NCBI RefSeq assembly: GCF_917563925.1
Contig: NZ_CAKJTJ010000029.1
Location: 1 to 50,576 of the forward strand
Reading direction: 5' to 3'
Source of the DNA: Sutcliffiella rhizosphaerae
GTDB taxonomy: Bacteria > Bacillota > Bacilli > Bacillales > Bacillaceae_I
DNA length: 50,576 nucleotides
Position 1 is the stretch's first letter; each line of letters starts with the position of its first letter. The position numbers and the translations under genes were made by a program. Shown here piece after piece: positions 11,331-20,805 of this stretch. The notes under the pieces were generated by a model. It made no database searches, was not told the DNA's origin, and saw nothing but the letters and a program-made list of their open reading frames with translations.

Positions 11331-11736
11331 TTTTTTCTAAAAAACATGATTGCTAAAATATCTACATACCTTTGGATCCTGCGGAAGCTTTGGGACAGAT
11401 GGAGAAGTGTTTGTTGGGAACTAATGTTGGATATACAAGCCAAAAAATTTAAGTTGGTGAGAAATATGGACAAGTTTTCGCCAACTTAAATTTTTTGGTG
11501 TACTGTGTGGGACATTGATATGAAAATGAGGCTTTTATTTAAGAAATTCAGTGAAAAATGAGTATTATCAGCGATATTGATTTTTTTCAAGCGAAAATGA
11601 ATTTAATACGAAACTATTTGCTGAATTACCCATTAAAGAAGCCAGTGGTACTGATCTCGACTCCTAGCAGTTTTTACTATCTAAAAAGAAAAGGTTGATT
11701 TGTGATGTTGTGGCACTTATACTTACAAATGGGAAG
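11331..11736. other. Gene-poor stretch between oriC and the rpmH promoter
   Basis: No convincing gene. It holds an 18-bp perfect inverted repeat (listed separately), a 16-mer also found near 33.2 kb, and a 46-codon open frame at 11558-11698 whose sequence looks protein-like but has only a weak ribosome site and a possible continuation in another frame. It may be remnant DNA inserted beside the origin. Confidence 0.4.
11440..11498. repeat. Perfect 18-bp inverted repeat near oriC
   Basis: CCAAAAAATTTAAGTTGG (11440-11457) and its exact reverse complement (11481-11498) flank a 23-nt loop. It is not followed by a T-run on either strand. The perfection of the arms in an otherwise non-coding region suggests selection or a recent mobile origin. 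Confidence 0.8.
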
Positions 11737-12049
<313 letters not shown>

Positions 12050-12076
12050 GGCCACTGAATGTCAGTGGTCTTTTTT
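12050..12076 (+). terminator. Terminator after rpmH
   Basis: GGCCACTGA / TCAGTGGTC (one G-U) with a short ATG loop followed by TTTTTT, starting right at the rpmH stop. It probably sets the ratio of L34 to RnpA by partial read-through. Confidence 0.85.
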
Positions 12077-12249
12077 ACTAATTTAAGAAAGTGTCTTTTT
12101 GGAAGGTAGGACAAGTTCTAACTCCAGCCCTGAGCGTTATGCGCTTTTTTACGTTAGCCTAACTTTTTTGTTATTTTTTTTGATAAATTAAGAAAGAATG
12201 GTGTAAAAAGAACGCAAAACGTTAGAGGGTGTAAGACAAAAGGAGGCAC

Positions 12250-12597
12250 ATGGTGAGGAAACAACAAAGAATTAAAAAGAATAAAGATTTTCAACATGTG
12301 TTTCAAAAAGGAAAATCAATGGCGAATCGCCAATTTGTCATTTATGCGGTCAAACAAGAAGGGCAATCAGAATTTAGGGTTGGTCTATCTGTAAGCAAAA
12401 AAATTGGAAACGCTGTTACAAGAAATCGGATAAAACGACTTATCAGGGAAGCTATCCATGAGTTAAAAGATAGATTGCCTGTTGGTATAGATTTAGTTGT
12501 AATTGCTCGAAAGCCGACAGCAGAAATGTCGCTGGAAGAAGTAAAAAGCAGCCTGCAACATGTCATAAAAAAGCTTCCGGGACTTTCTAAACCTTAA
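12250..12597 (+). CDS. rnpA: Ribonuclease P protein component
   Basis: 115 aa. RnpA is the basic protein that helps the RNase P RNA cleave tRNA 5' leaders. The RNR-type motif [13 protein letters not shown] and the N-terminal [17 protein letters not shown] are typical. AGGAGG lies 3 nt before the ATG and 6 nt before a GTG at 12253, so the true start may be one codon later. It sits between rpmH and yidC as in all Bacillales. Confidence 0.97.
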   Translation: MVRKQQRIKKNKDFQHVFQKGKSMANRQFVIYAVKQEGQSEFRVGLSVSKKIGNAVTRNRIKRLIREAIHELKDRLPVGIDLVVIARKPTAEMSLEEVKSSLQHVIKKLPGLSKP

Positions 12598-12704
12598 TAG
12601 CTAAAATAATGTGTTGGAAGTGTGACAGATATTCTATTTGCTAGATAAAAGTGATAGGATGTAATAGGAATTATTTTTTTTGTGTAAAAAGGAGGAAAAA
12701 GAGG

Positions 12705-13487
12705 TTGAAGAATCGAATATGGCTACTGATAGCCCTAATTGGACTTGTAGTCTTTCTAACAGGCTGTACTGAAATAAATCAGCCGATCACCAAAGATAGC
12801 CAAGGCTTCTGGAATGAATATGTAGTCTATCCGCTATCCTGGTTAATTACTTATTTTGCTACTTTGCTTAACAATGACTACGGATTATCTATCATTATTG
12901 TAACGTTACTAATAAGATTTGCTATTTTACCACTGATGATTAAACAAACGAAGAATGCTAAAGCGATGCAAGCACTGCAACCTGAGATGAAAGCACTTCG
13001 TGAAAAATATAGTTCTAAAGATCAAAAGACGCAACAAAAACTTCAACAAGAAACTATGGCTATGTTCCAAAAGCATGGAGTTAACCCGCTTGCAGGGTGT
13101 TTTCCATTAATCGTTCAAATGCCAATTTTGATTGGATTTTTCCATGCAATCACACGTACTACTGAAATTGCAAACCACACGTTCTTATGGTTTGACTTAG
13201 GAAATCCGGACCCTTATTATATCTTGCCTGTTGTTGCTGGTATTACAACATTTATCCAGCAAAAAATCATGATGGCTGGTATGGATAATAACCCGCAAAT
13301 GGTCATGATGCTTTGGATTATGCCTATCATGATCGTTGTGTTCGCTATTAATTTCCCGGCAGCTCTTTCATTGTACTGGGTAGTAGGTAATATCTTTATG
13401 ATTGTACAAACTTACTTTATTAAAGGACCAGAGTTGCGTAAAGCAAAAGAAGCAGCTGCTGGAACTGCAGGAGGAACGAAAAAGTGA
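12705..13487 (+). CDS. yidC: Membrane protein insertase YidC (SpoIIIJ type)
   Basis: 260 aa. Oxa1/YidC insertase, SpoIIIJ in B. subtilis, needed for membrane protein insertion and for sigma-G activation in sporulation. The TTG start (LKNRIWLL) with AAGGAGG 9 nt upstream is chosen over longer frames because it gives a lipoprotein signal ending in the lipobox LTGC. Five transmembrane segments follow, with the hydrophilic hairpin [20 protein letters not shown] and the conserved Arg in [14 protein letters not shown]. Overlaps jag by 4 bp (GTGA), so both are translationally coupled. Confidence 0.95.
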   Translation: MKNRIWLLIALIGLVVFLTGCTEINQPITKDSQGFWNEYVVYPLSWLITYFATLLNNDYGLSIIIVTLLIRFAILPLMIKQTKNAKAMQALQPEMKALREKYSSKDQKTQQKLQQETMAMFQKHGVNPLAGCFPLIVQMPILIGFFHAITRTTEIANHTFLWFDLGNPDPYYILPVVAGITTFIQQKIMMAGMDNNPQMVMMLWIMPIMIVVFAINFPAALSLYWVVGNIFMIVQTYFIKGPELRKAKEAAAGTAGGTKK

Positions 13488-14122
13488 AGGAAATAACTGC
13501 AACTGGTCCAACTGTCGAGGAAGCTGTCCAATCTGCTTTAGCTCAACTTAATACAACTGAAGACCGTGCAGAAATTACAATCGTTGAGGAAGGCAAGAAA
13601 GGTCTCTTTGGATTGTTTGGCACCAAACCTAGTGTTGTCACTGTCAAATTGAAGCAAGACCCTGTTGAAGAGTCAACGAATTTCCTGAAAAAAGTTCTAA
13701 CTGAAATGAACATTATTGCTGAACTTGATGTGAAGGTGGAAGGAAGAAACATCTCCATTAATATCAGTGGTGAAAAAACGGCTTTAATAATTGGAAAAAG
13801 AGGACAAACTCTTAATTCCTTGCAATATTTGACACAAATTGTAGCCAATCGTTTCTCAAGCCAATACCTTTCAGTAGTGATCGATGCAGAAGGCTACCGC
13901 CAAAAGCGGAGAGAAACTCTGGAGCAGCTGGCAGAACGACTGGCGGAAAAAGCATTAAGAACGAAACAGGATGTCCATTTAGAACCGATGCCTTCTTTTG
14001 AACGCAAAGTGATGCACTCCATCATTTCGGCATTTCCTGAGGTGGAAACATATTCTGTTGGCAAAGAGCCAAACCGTTCACTTGTAATTACGATAAAAAA
14101 GAATAAAGTAAGTAACAATTAA
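13484..14122 (+). CDS. jag: RNA-binding protein Jag/KhpB (SpoIIIJ-associated)
   Basis: 212 aa, GTG start overlapping the yidC stop. Three parts: Jag-N (residues 1-50, KKGLFGLFG motif), a KH domain ([15 protein letters not shown], about 105-125) and R3H (about 140-208, [23 protein letters not shown]). With KhpA it forms an RNA-binding pair that influences cell elongation in Gram-positives. Followed by a strong terminator. Confidence 0.95.
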   Translation: MKEITATGPTVEEAVQSALAQLNTTEDRAEITIVEEGKKGLFGLFGTKPSVVTVKLKQDPVEESTNFLKKVLTEMNIIAELDVKVEGRNISINISGEKTALIIGKRGQTLNSLQYLTQIVANRFSSQYLSVVIDAEGYRQKRRETLEQLAERLAEKALRTKQDVHLEPMPSFERKVMHSIISAFPEVETYSVGKEPNRSLVITIKKNKVSNN

Positions 14123-14131
14123 ACGATTATA

Positions 14132-14170
14132 AAAAGCTGTTTCAGAGCTATCCTCTGAAGCAGCTTTTTT
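14132..14170 (+). terminator. Terminator after jag
   Basis: AAAAGCTG(TTT)CAGAG / CTCTG(AAG)CAGCTTTTTT, a long stem with a 5-nt loop and a T-run. Ends the rpmH-jag group. Confidence 0.9.
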
Positions 14171-14218
14171 GTTAGTAAAAGAAGCTCATTTTAAGTGATT
14201 GAACAACAGCGTTTATTG

Positions 14219-14286
14219 TTATTCACATGTGGATAAGTTAGAATAATAAGTAGCGAGTGGATGGTTCGGGAAATTTTTGTGGATAA
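14219..14286. other. DnaA-box cluster in the jag-mnmE gap
   Basis: Three boxes: TTATTCACA (14219-14227, one mismatch), directly abutted by a perfect TGTGGATAA (14228-14236), and a second perfect TGTGGATAA (14278-14286). A DnaA-binding cluster upstream of trmE (mnmE) is known in B. subtilis, so this is likely a conserved DnaA titration or regulatory site controlling mnmE or initiation timing. Confidence 0.75.
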
Positions 14287-14414
14287 GTGTCGAGCGGCTG
14301 TACTTTAAAAGAAAGAGAAATTATGCTAACCTTAATAAGTTAAAAGACAACAAAAAATCGGGCAAGTAGCCTTTCATAGAGAAACATAAACAAGGAAGAA
14401 AAGAGGTGAATGAC

Positions 14415-15803
14415 ATGTATGAGTTTGATACAATTGCAGCTATCTCCACACCTATGGGGGAAGGGGCTATTGCAATAGTCAGATTAAGCGGGAATGATGC
14501 TTTTCGAATCATTGATGAAATATTTCAGAACCCATCCTCCAAACAGATGAGCGATGTTGCATCTCATACCATTCACTACGGGCATATCGTAGATCCTAAA
14601 ACGGATAAAATAATAGAAGAAGTAATGGTCTCTGTCATGAGGGGCCCTAAAACATTTACTAGAGAAGATGTAGTCGAGATTAACTGTCATGGTGGCCTTG
14701 TATCTGTCAATAAACTCTTGCAGCTTGTTCTGAGCAGAGGGGCCAGATTAGCAGAGCCAGGAGAATTTACGAAACGGGCCTTTTTAAATGGGCGGATAGA
14801 TCTTTCCCAGGCCGAAGCGGTGATGGATTTAATTCGTGCCAAGACGGATCGTGCCATGAATGTCGCGTTAGGGCAAATGGAAGGTCGCTTATCCAAACTG
14901 ATTCAAAAGCTTAGACAGGAAATACTAGAAACACTTGCCCATGTCGAAGTGAATATCGATTACCCAGAATACGATGATGTAGAGGAAATGACGCATCAGC
15001 TTTTGCTGGAAAAATCAATTTATGTAAAAGAAGAACTGATGAAGCTGTTACAAACCTCCCAACAGGGTAAAATATTAAGAGAAGGCCTTTCCACTGTTAT
15101 AATTGGCAGACCAAATGTCGGAAAGTCATCCTTATTAAACAGTCTTGTCCATGAAAATAAAGCGATTGTGACAGATATTCCAGGTACTACCCGTGATGTT
15201 ATTGAAGAATATGTGAATGTAAGAGGAGTACCACTTCGTCTTGTAGATACTGCCGGTATTCGTGAAACAGAAGATATAGTAGAGCGCATCGGTGTCGAAA
15301 AATCCCGTGAAGTGTTGAAAAAAGCGGATTTAATTTTACTTGTGTTAAATCATAACGATGAACTTACCTATGAGGATAAGCAGTTGTTTGAAGCAGTAAA
15401 AGGCATGGATGTTATCGTCATCGTTAATAAGACAGATTTACCAGGATTAATTGATATGGAAGAAGTAAAGAGAGTAGCTTTAAATCACACGATCATTTCC
15501 ACTTCTTTAAAAGAGGAAGAAGGAATCGACGAATTGGAAGAAGCCATTTCCTCTATGTTTTTCCAAGGGAACTTAGAAGCAGGTGACTTAACCTATGTAT
15601 CTAACTCCCGTCATATTGCACTAATTACCCAGGCCCAACAGACTCTTGAAGATGCAGTGGAAGGAATGGAAAGCGGTGTACCGATTGATATCGTCCAAAT
15701 TGATTTAACGAGAACGTGGGAAATTCTTGGTGAAATTATTGGAGATTCCGTACATGAAAGCTTAATCGATCAACTGTTTTCCCAATTTTGTTTAGGTAAA
15801 TAG
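14415..15803 (+). CDS. mnmE: tRNA modification GTPase MnmE
   Basis: 462 aa. With MnmG it makes the cmnm5/nm5 modification on wobble U34 of several tRNAs. [14 protein letters not shown] has AGAGGTGA upstream; a GTG three codons before it would overlap that site. N-terminal tetrahydrofolate-binding domain, helical domain, and an inserted G domain with GRPNVGKSS (G1), DIPGTTRD (G2), [10 protein letters not shown] (G3) and NKTD (G4); C-terminal CLGK carries the catalytic Cys. 17 bp before mnmG. Confidence 0.98.
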   Translation: MYEFDTIAAISTPMGEGAIAIVRLSGNDAFRIIDEIFQNPSSKQMSDVASHTIHYGHIVDPKTDKIIEEVMVSVMRGPKTFTREDVVEINCHGGLVSVNKLLQLVLSRGARLAEPGEFTKRAFLNGRIDLSQAEAVMDLIRAKTDRAMNVALGQMEGRLSKLIQKLRQEILETLAHVEVNIDYPEYDDVEEMTHQLLLEKSIYVKEELMKLLQTSQQGKILREGLSTVIIGRPNVGKSSLLNSLVHENKAIVTDIPGTTRDVIEEYVNVRGVPLRLVDTAGIRETEDIVERIGVEKSREVLKKADLILLVLNHNDELTYEDKQLFEAVKGMDVIVIVNKTDLPGLIDMEEVKRVALNHTIISTSLKEEEGIDELEEAISSMFFQGNLEAGDLTYVSNSRHIALITQAQQTLEDAVEGMESGVPIDIVQIDLTRTWEILGEIIGDSVHESLIDQLFSQFCLGK

Positions 15804-15820
15804 AATAGGAGGGAACAAAC

Positions 15821-17710
15821 ATGGAATATCATGCAGGTTCCTATGATGTAATAGTAATTGGTGCTGGTCATGCAGGTGTGGAATCTGGACTGGCAGCAGC
15901 TCGACAAGGAGCAAAGACGTTAATGGTAACCATCAATTTAGATATGGTTGCCTTTATGCCATGTAATCCATCTGTTGGCGGTCCAGCAAAAGGGATTGTT
16001 GTCCGCGAAATAGACGCACTCGGTGGAGAAATGGGACGTAATATTGATAAAACGCACATCCAAATGCGTATGTTAAATACTGGTAAAGGACCGGCTGTTC
16101 GAGCTTTACGTGCGCAAGCAGACAAATTCTTATATCAGCATGAAATGAAAAAAACAATCGAAGAAGAAGAAAATATTACCCTATTGCAAGGAATGGTAGA
16201 AAAACTTATCGTTGAAGACGGCGTATGTAAAGGAGTTATTACCCAGACTGGTGCTATTTACGAAGCTAAGACCGTCGTCATTACAACGGGTACATTCCTA
16301 CGTGGGGAAATTATTTTAGGAGAGCTTCAATACTCTAGTGGTCCGAATAACCAACAGCCATCCATTACTCTCTCGGAACATTTGGAAGAATTAGGATTTG
16401 ACTTGGTTCGCTTCAAAACGGGAACTCCACCTCGAGTTAGTAGTGCATCCATTGACTATAGTAAAACCGAAATACAACCTGGAGATGACGTGCCACGTGC
16501 CTTCTCTTATGAAACGACAGAGTATATTACCGACCAGCTTCCTTGCTGGTTAACCTATACGAGCGCAGAGACCCATCAACTTATTGATGATAATCTCCAT
16601 CGTTCACCAATGTATTCGGGTATGATCAAAGGAACGGGACCAAGATATTGCCCATCCATTGAAGATAAAGTAGTCAGATTCAATGACAAGCCAAGACATC
16701 AAATTTTCTTAGAGCCAGAAGGAAGAAATACCCAAGAAGTATACGTACAAGGGCTTTCCACTAGCTTACCAGAAGAGGTTCAGCGCAAAATTCTCTCCAC
16801 TATTCCAGGACTGGAAAATGTTCGCATGATGCGCGCAGGCTATGCGATAGAGTATGATGCCATTATTCCAACTCAATTATGGCCAACACTTGAAACAAAA
16901 AAGGTGCACAACCTTTATACTGCCGGGCAAATAAACGGTACCTCTGGATACGAAGAAGCGGCTGGCCAAGGGATCATGGCAGGTATTAATGCCGGGAGAC
17001 GTGCCCTCGGGAAGGAAGAAGTAATCCTTAGTCGCTCTGATGCGTACATTGGAGTGTTAATTGATGATTTGGTCACAAAAGGAACAAATGAACCTTATCG
17101 TCTTTTAACATCACGTGCAGAATACCGCTTATTGCTTCGTCATGACAACGCGGACCTCCGTCTAACGAAGATCGGTAATGAAATTGGACTAATTTCACCT
17201 GAGCGCTTTGAAAGATTTGAGCAGAAGAGACAATTAATTGAAGAGGAGAAAGAACGCCTTCAATCGATTATCATAAAACCAAGTGAATACGTTCAATCCA
17301 TTATTAAAGAAGCGGGCGGAAGCGAGTTAAAAGATGGCATTAGAGCTTCTGACTTATTAAAACGAACAGAAATGACCTATGATCATATTCGTCTAGTAGC
17401 ACCTGCCGAGAAAGAAATTCCGTCAGATGTTGCAGAACAAGTGGAAATTCAAACGAAATACGAAGGATATATTCAAAAATCCTTACAACAAGTGGATCGT
17501 TTGAAGAAAATGGAAAATAAAAAAATTCCTGAAAACATTGATTATGATGATATACACGGCCTTGCTAATGAAGCGAGACAGAAACTGAAAGAAGTGAGAC
17601 CTTTATCTGTTGCCCAGGCGTCGAGGATTTCAGGTGTAAACCCTGCGGATGTATCCATTCTCCTTGTCTATTTGGAACAAGGTAGAATAGCAAGAGTATC
17701 CAACGAATAA
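15821..17710 (+). CDS. mnmG: tRNA uridine-5-carboxymethylaminomethyl modification enzyme MnmG
   Basis: 629 aa. FAD-dependent partner of Mnm[18 protein letters not shown] is the Rossmann FAD-binding motif (residues 13-29); [11 protein letters not shown] and the C-terminal helical domain ending in [12 protein letters not shown] are conserved. AGGAGGG 7 nt before the ATG. Length is standard for the long MnmG form. Confidence 0.98.
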   Translation: MEYHAGSYDVIVIGAGHAGVESGLAAARQGAKTLMVTINLDMVAFMPCNPSVGGPAKGIVVREIDALGGEMGRNIDKTHIQMRMLNTGKGPAVRALRAQADKFLYQHEMKKTIEEEENITLLQGMVEKLIVEDGVCKGVITQTGAIYEAKTVVITTGTFLRGEIILGELQYSSGPNNQQPSITLSEHLEELGFDLVRFKTGTPPRVSSASIDYSKTEIQPGDDVPRAFSYETTEYITDQLPCWLTYTSAETHQLIDDNLHRSPMYSGMIKGTGPRYCPSIEDKVVRFNDKPRHQIFLEPEGRNTQEVYVQGLSTSLPEEVQRKILSTIPGLENVRMMRAGYAIEYDAIIPTQLWPTLETKKVHNLYTAGQINGTSGYEEAAGQGIMAGINAGRRALGKEEVILSRSDAYIGVLIDDLVTKGTNEPYRLLTSRAEYRLLLRHDNADLRLTKIGNEIGLISPERFERFEQKRQLIEEEKERLQSIIIKPSEYVQSIIKEAGGSELKDGIRASDLLKRTEMTYDHIRLVAPAEKEIPSDVAEQVEIQTKYEGYIQKSLQQVDRLKKMENKKIPENIDYDDIHGLANEARQKLKEVRPLSVAQASRISGVNPADVSILLVYLEQGRIARVSNE

Positions 17711-17737
17711 ACACAAAGATAGGAAGGATACAAACAG

Positions 17738-18454
17738 ATGAATAAACAACAATTTATATCTATGTTAGAGGAGAAGGGGATTACCCTCTCTCCTCAACAA
17801 CTTTCTCAATTTGATACATATTACAGGTTGCTGGTAGAATGGAATGAAAAAATGAACCTTACTGCCATTACAGATGAAGAAGAGGTTTATCTCAAACATT
17901 TCTACGATTCCATTACCGCATCCTTTTATGTCGATTTTACTAAAGAACAAAGATTATGTGATGTCGGAGCAGGGGCTGGTTTTCCAAGCATCCCTTTAAA
18001 AATATGTTTTCCAAATCTTCATGTGACAATTGTAGATTCGTTGAATAAACGAATTACATTCCTTGAACATTTAGCCAATGAATTAGGTCTTCAACATGTT
18101 CGCTTTGTTCATGATAGAGCAGAAACATTTGGAAAAAAGCCAGAATACCGTGAAAAATTTGATCTTGTCACCGCAAGAGCCGTTGCCCGTTTATCCGTAT
18201 TAAGTGAGCTTTGTCTACCGCTTGTGAAAGAAGGTGGGCAATTTATCCCGATGAAAGCTGCAGCAGCAAGTGAAGAGCTTGAAAAAGGGAAAAAAGCACT
18301 GCAGATATTAGGCGGAAAGTTGGAAAAGGTACATTCTTTTTCCTTACCGATCGAAGAAAGTGAAAGAAATATTTTGATTATCCAAAAAACAAAGCAAACA
18401 CCGAAGAAATATCCTCGTAAACCAGGTACACCAAACAAACAACCTTTAGAATAG
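17738..18454 (+). CDS. rsmG: 16S rRNA (guanine527-N7)-methyltransferase RsmG
   Basis: 238 aa. SAM-dependent methyltransferase that modifies G527 of 16S rRNA; its loss gives low-level streptomycin resistance. Class I fold with motif [16 protein letters not shown], followed by [17 protein letters not shown] and [17 protein letters not shown]. Basic C-terminal tail. Third gene of the mnmE-mnmG-rsmG unit. Confidence 0.97.
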   Translation: MNKQQFISMLEEKGITLSPQQLSQFDTYYRLLVEWNEKMNLTAITDEEEVYLKHFYDSITASFYVDFTKEQRLCDVGAGAGFPSIPLKICFPNLHVTIVDSLNKRITFLEHLANELGLQHVRFVHDRAETFGKKPEYREKFDLVTARAVARLSVLSELCLPLVKEGGQFIPMKAAAASEELEKGKKALQILGGKLEKVHSFSLPIEESERNILIIQKTKQTPKKYPRKPGTPNKQPLE

Positions 18455-18488
18455 TTATGTACGAGCTTATAAGCTCCAATAAGAAAGA

Positions 18489-18504
18489 TGTTTCACATGA
18501 AACA
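18489..18504. other. parS site (ParB/Spo0J binding), rsmG-noc gap
   Basis: TGTTTCACATGAAACA differs from the parS consensus TGTTTCACGTGAAACA only at the centre (G to A), which keeps the palindromic arms. ParB loads here and spreads; SMC recruitment and origin segregation follow. It lies about 2.3 kb from parB. Confidence 0.88.
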
Positions 18505-18588
18505 TTTTTAATGGCAAAACAGGACTTATTAACTTGAAGAACGAATTAGTTAATAGGGATTCTATCCATAAGGTGGTGGAACGTAAAG

Positions 18589-19434
18589 ATGAAATCTCCT
18601 TTCTCTCGTTTTTTTAATATTGGGGAAAAAGAAGAGCAAGAAATAGTAGAAAAGACGGATCATGAAAAAATTATGCAGGTAGCTGTTAAGGATATTGTTC
18701 CTAATAGATACCAGCCTAGAACTGTTTTTGTTGATGAAAAAATAGAAGAGTTATCCCTTACCATTCGAACGCATGGTATTATTCAACCGATTGTCGTTCG
18801 TGAATATGAAGATGGCATATATGAAATCATTGCCGGTGAACGTCGCTGGCGAGCAGTACAAAAACTTGGCTGGGAGACAATCCCTGCAATCGTAAAAGAA
18901 TTTAATGATGCCGAGACAGCTTCTGTTGCCCTAATTGAAAACCTTCAACGCGAGGAATTATCCGCAATTGAAGAAGCTATTGCTTATTCAAAGTTATTGG
19001 AATTGCATAACCTGACCCAGGAGGCCCTAGCACAAAGACTAGGAAAAGGGCAATCTACGGTAGCTAATAAACTACGTCTTTTAAAACTTCCTTCTGAAAT
19101 CCAAGATGCATTATTACAGAAGAAAATAACAGAACGCCATGCAAGAGCACTTATCCCTTTAAAACAACAAGAAAAACAAGTGGCCGTTCTAACTGAAATT
19201 CTTGAGAAGCAACTAAATGTGAAGCAAACAGAGGATCGGGTTGTGAGAATGCTAGAAAGCGCTACCCCGAAACCAAAGGCAAAACGTAAAGCTTTCAGTA
19301 AAGATATGCGTATTGCCATGAATACAATCCGCCAGTCACTGAGCATGGTAAATGATAGCGGTATTAAATTGGATTCAGAAGAAGAAGAAACCGAAGAATA
19401 TTATCAATTTACTATCCGCATTCCAAAGAAATAA
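18589..19434 (+). CDS. noc: Nucleoid occlusion protein Noc
   Basis: 281 aa. Noc is a ParB paralogue that binds Noc-binding sites and membrane and blocks division over the nucleoid. It is told from ParB by the membrane-targeting amphipathic N-terminus [16 protein letters not shown] and by overall match to Noc ([13 protein letters not shown], the C-terminal QFTIRIPK). ParB-type CTP-binding motif GERRWRAV and ENLQREELS, then helix-turn-helix [21 protein letters not shown] at about residues 140-160. Upstream parS; downstream terminator. Confidence 0.95.
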   Translation: MKSPFSRFFNIGEKEEQEIVEKTDHEKIMQVAVKDIVPNRYQPRTVFVDEKIEELSLTIRTHGIIQPIVVREYEDGIYEIIAGERRWRAVQKLGWETIPAIVKEFNDAETASVALIENLQREELSAIEEAIAYSKLLELHNLTQEALAQRLGKGQSTVANKLRLLKLPSEIQDALLQKKITERHARALIPLKQQEKQVAVLTEILEKQLNVKQTEDRVVRMLESATPKPKAKRKAFSKDMRIAMNTIRQSLSMVNDSGIKLDSEEEETEEYYQFTIRIPKK

Positions 19435-19445
19435 GCAGTTTTTCG

Positions 19446-19474
19446 AGCCTGGCAGTCGGTTGCCGGGCTTTATT
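19446..19474 (+). terminator. Terminator after noc
   Basis: AGCCTGGCA / TGCCGGGCT stem (with G-U) around a GTCGG loop, then TTTATTTTA. Confidence 0.7.
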
Positions 19475-19601
19475 TTATGAGTTAGCGTAAGCAATATGAG
19501 ATCCTTTTTTGAAAAAGGCGGGTGTGGAAGCTTGATTTGATTTCAGTTTGCATTAGTTTGGGCTAATTGCAGGAGGCATAATTGCGGAATTTTGTCGTTT
19601 C

Positions 19602-19726
19602 GTCGATAAGTAGTGTGTCTTAGTCGATAAAATCATAGGTACCGTCGATATGAGGTCCATTTTCGTCGATATTCATCCAATCACCGTCGAAATTTTGCCT
19701 TTTTGGTTGATAAGAGTGAGTGAAAC
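19602..19726. repeat. 21-bp-period degenerate repeat, core GTCGAT
   Basis: GTCGAT occurs at 19602, 19623, 19644 and 19665, then GTCGAA at 19686 and GTTGAT at 19706. The first five starts are exactly 21 bp apart, the last 20. Only the core (usually GTCGATA) is conserved; the remaining bases differ between units. Confidence 0.85.
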
Positions 19727-19967
19727 CCTAAAAGTCCCACCCTTATCCTCAAAAATTAGCCTAATGCGGCACATTTTTGATCCGTTTTTCCTCTTTTTAA
19801 ACAAAAACATTGGCTTGCGGTACCCCGTAAAATAATCAAATTGTTCCTTCTAGCCTACAACAGCCCTTACCCCGTACCCGGCACCTCTCTTATTATTTCC
19901 CGAGAAACATTCTTCGACAATTTCCTTCTTATATTATGTCTGCATCTTTTTTATTATCAAAAACAAG

Positions 19968-19995
19968 TTAACATTCTGTAAATTCATGATAGAAT
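19968..19995 (+). promoter_or_regulatory. parA-parB promoter
   Basis: -35 TTAACA (19968-19973), 16-nt spacer, -10 TAGAAT (19990-19995), 48 bp before parA. Confidence 0.55.
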
Positions 19996-20043
19996 AAGTT
20001 TGAAACGAAAAAAGTAAGTTTTTTTCTGAAAGCAGGTGACAGC

Positions 20044-20805
20044 ATGGGCAGAATTATTGCTATTGCTAACCAAAAAGGTGGAGTTGGAAAAACGACTACA
20101 TCTGTTAATCTCGGTGCTTGTTTAGCTTATATTGGTAAAAAAGTGCTGTTAGTAGATGTCGATCCACAAGGAAATGCCACCAGTGGTGTAGGTATTGAAA
20201 AAGCGGAAGTTAATCAGTGTATTTATGATATTTTAGTAGAAGATGTGGAAGCCAAAAAGGCCATCCTCCCTACCAAGGTTGAAAACCTTTCCATCATACC
20301 AGCGACGATTCAACTTGCAGGTGCGGAAATTGAATTGGTACCCACTATTTCCAGGGAAGTACGATTAAAAAGAGCATTAGACGATGTCAAACATTTATTT
20401 GATTATATAATCATTGATTGTCCACCATCATTAGGACTTCTAACCATCAATGCATTAACTGCCTCCGATGCGGTAGTGATTCCTGTACAGTGTGAATATT
20501 ATGCGTTAGAAGGACTAAGTCAGCTATTAAATACAGTAAGACTAGTACAAAAGCATTTAAATAAAGATTTAATGATTGATGGCGTTCTCTTGACGATGCT
20601 GGACGCTAGAACGAATCTTGGGATACAGGTGATTGAGGAAGTGAAGAAATATTTCCAAGATAAAGTGTATCGAACCATCATTCCTCGCAATGTTCGACTA
20701 AGCGAAGCGCCAAGTCATGGCGAACCTATCATCATTTATGATCCAAAGTCAAGAGGAGCGGAAGTTTACTTAGACCTAGCAAAGGAAGTGGTTGTACATG
20801 GGTAA
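20044..20805 (+). CDS. parA: Chromosome partitioning ATPase ParA (Soj)
   Basis: 253 aa. Soj is a MinD/ParA-type ATPase that binds DNA as an ATP dimer, works with ParB in origin segregation, and as a monomer inhibits DnaA. Deviant Walker A KGGVGKTT (residues 11-18), switch I DPQGNATSG and Walker B YIIIDCPPSLG. AGCAGGTGA precedes the ATG. The 3' end overlaps parB by 8 bp, so the pair is coupled. Confidence 0.97.
   Translation: MGRIIAIANQKGGVGKTTTSVNLGACLAYIGKKVLLVDVDPQGNATSGVGIEKAEVNQCIYDILVEDVEAKKAILPTKVENLSIIPATIQLAGAEIELVPTISREVRLKRALDDVKHLFDYIIIDCPPSLGLLTINALTASDAVVIPVQCEYYALEGLSQLLNTVRLVQKHLNKDLMIDGVLLTMLDARTNLGIQVIEEVKKYFQDKVYRTIIPRNVRLSEAPSHGEPIIIYDPKSRGAEVYLDLAKEVVVHG

Larger units (their letters stand above)
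19475..20043. other. noc-parA gap with a 21-bp-phased repeat
   Basis: 569 bp without a convincing gene; an open frame at 19650-19835 is AT-rich noise. It contains the 21-bp GTCGAT array (listed separately), a possible Noc-binding half-match at 19895-19908 (ATTTCCCGAGAAAC; consensus ATTTCCCGGGAAAT, two mismatches), a possible Spo0A box on the minus strand (TGTCGAA, 19913-19919) and the parA promoter. Confidence 0.6.

Noticed and set aside
19650-19835. 61-codon frame between noc and parA
   Set aside because: Covers the 21-bp array and low-complexity DNA and has no ribosome site.
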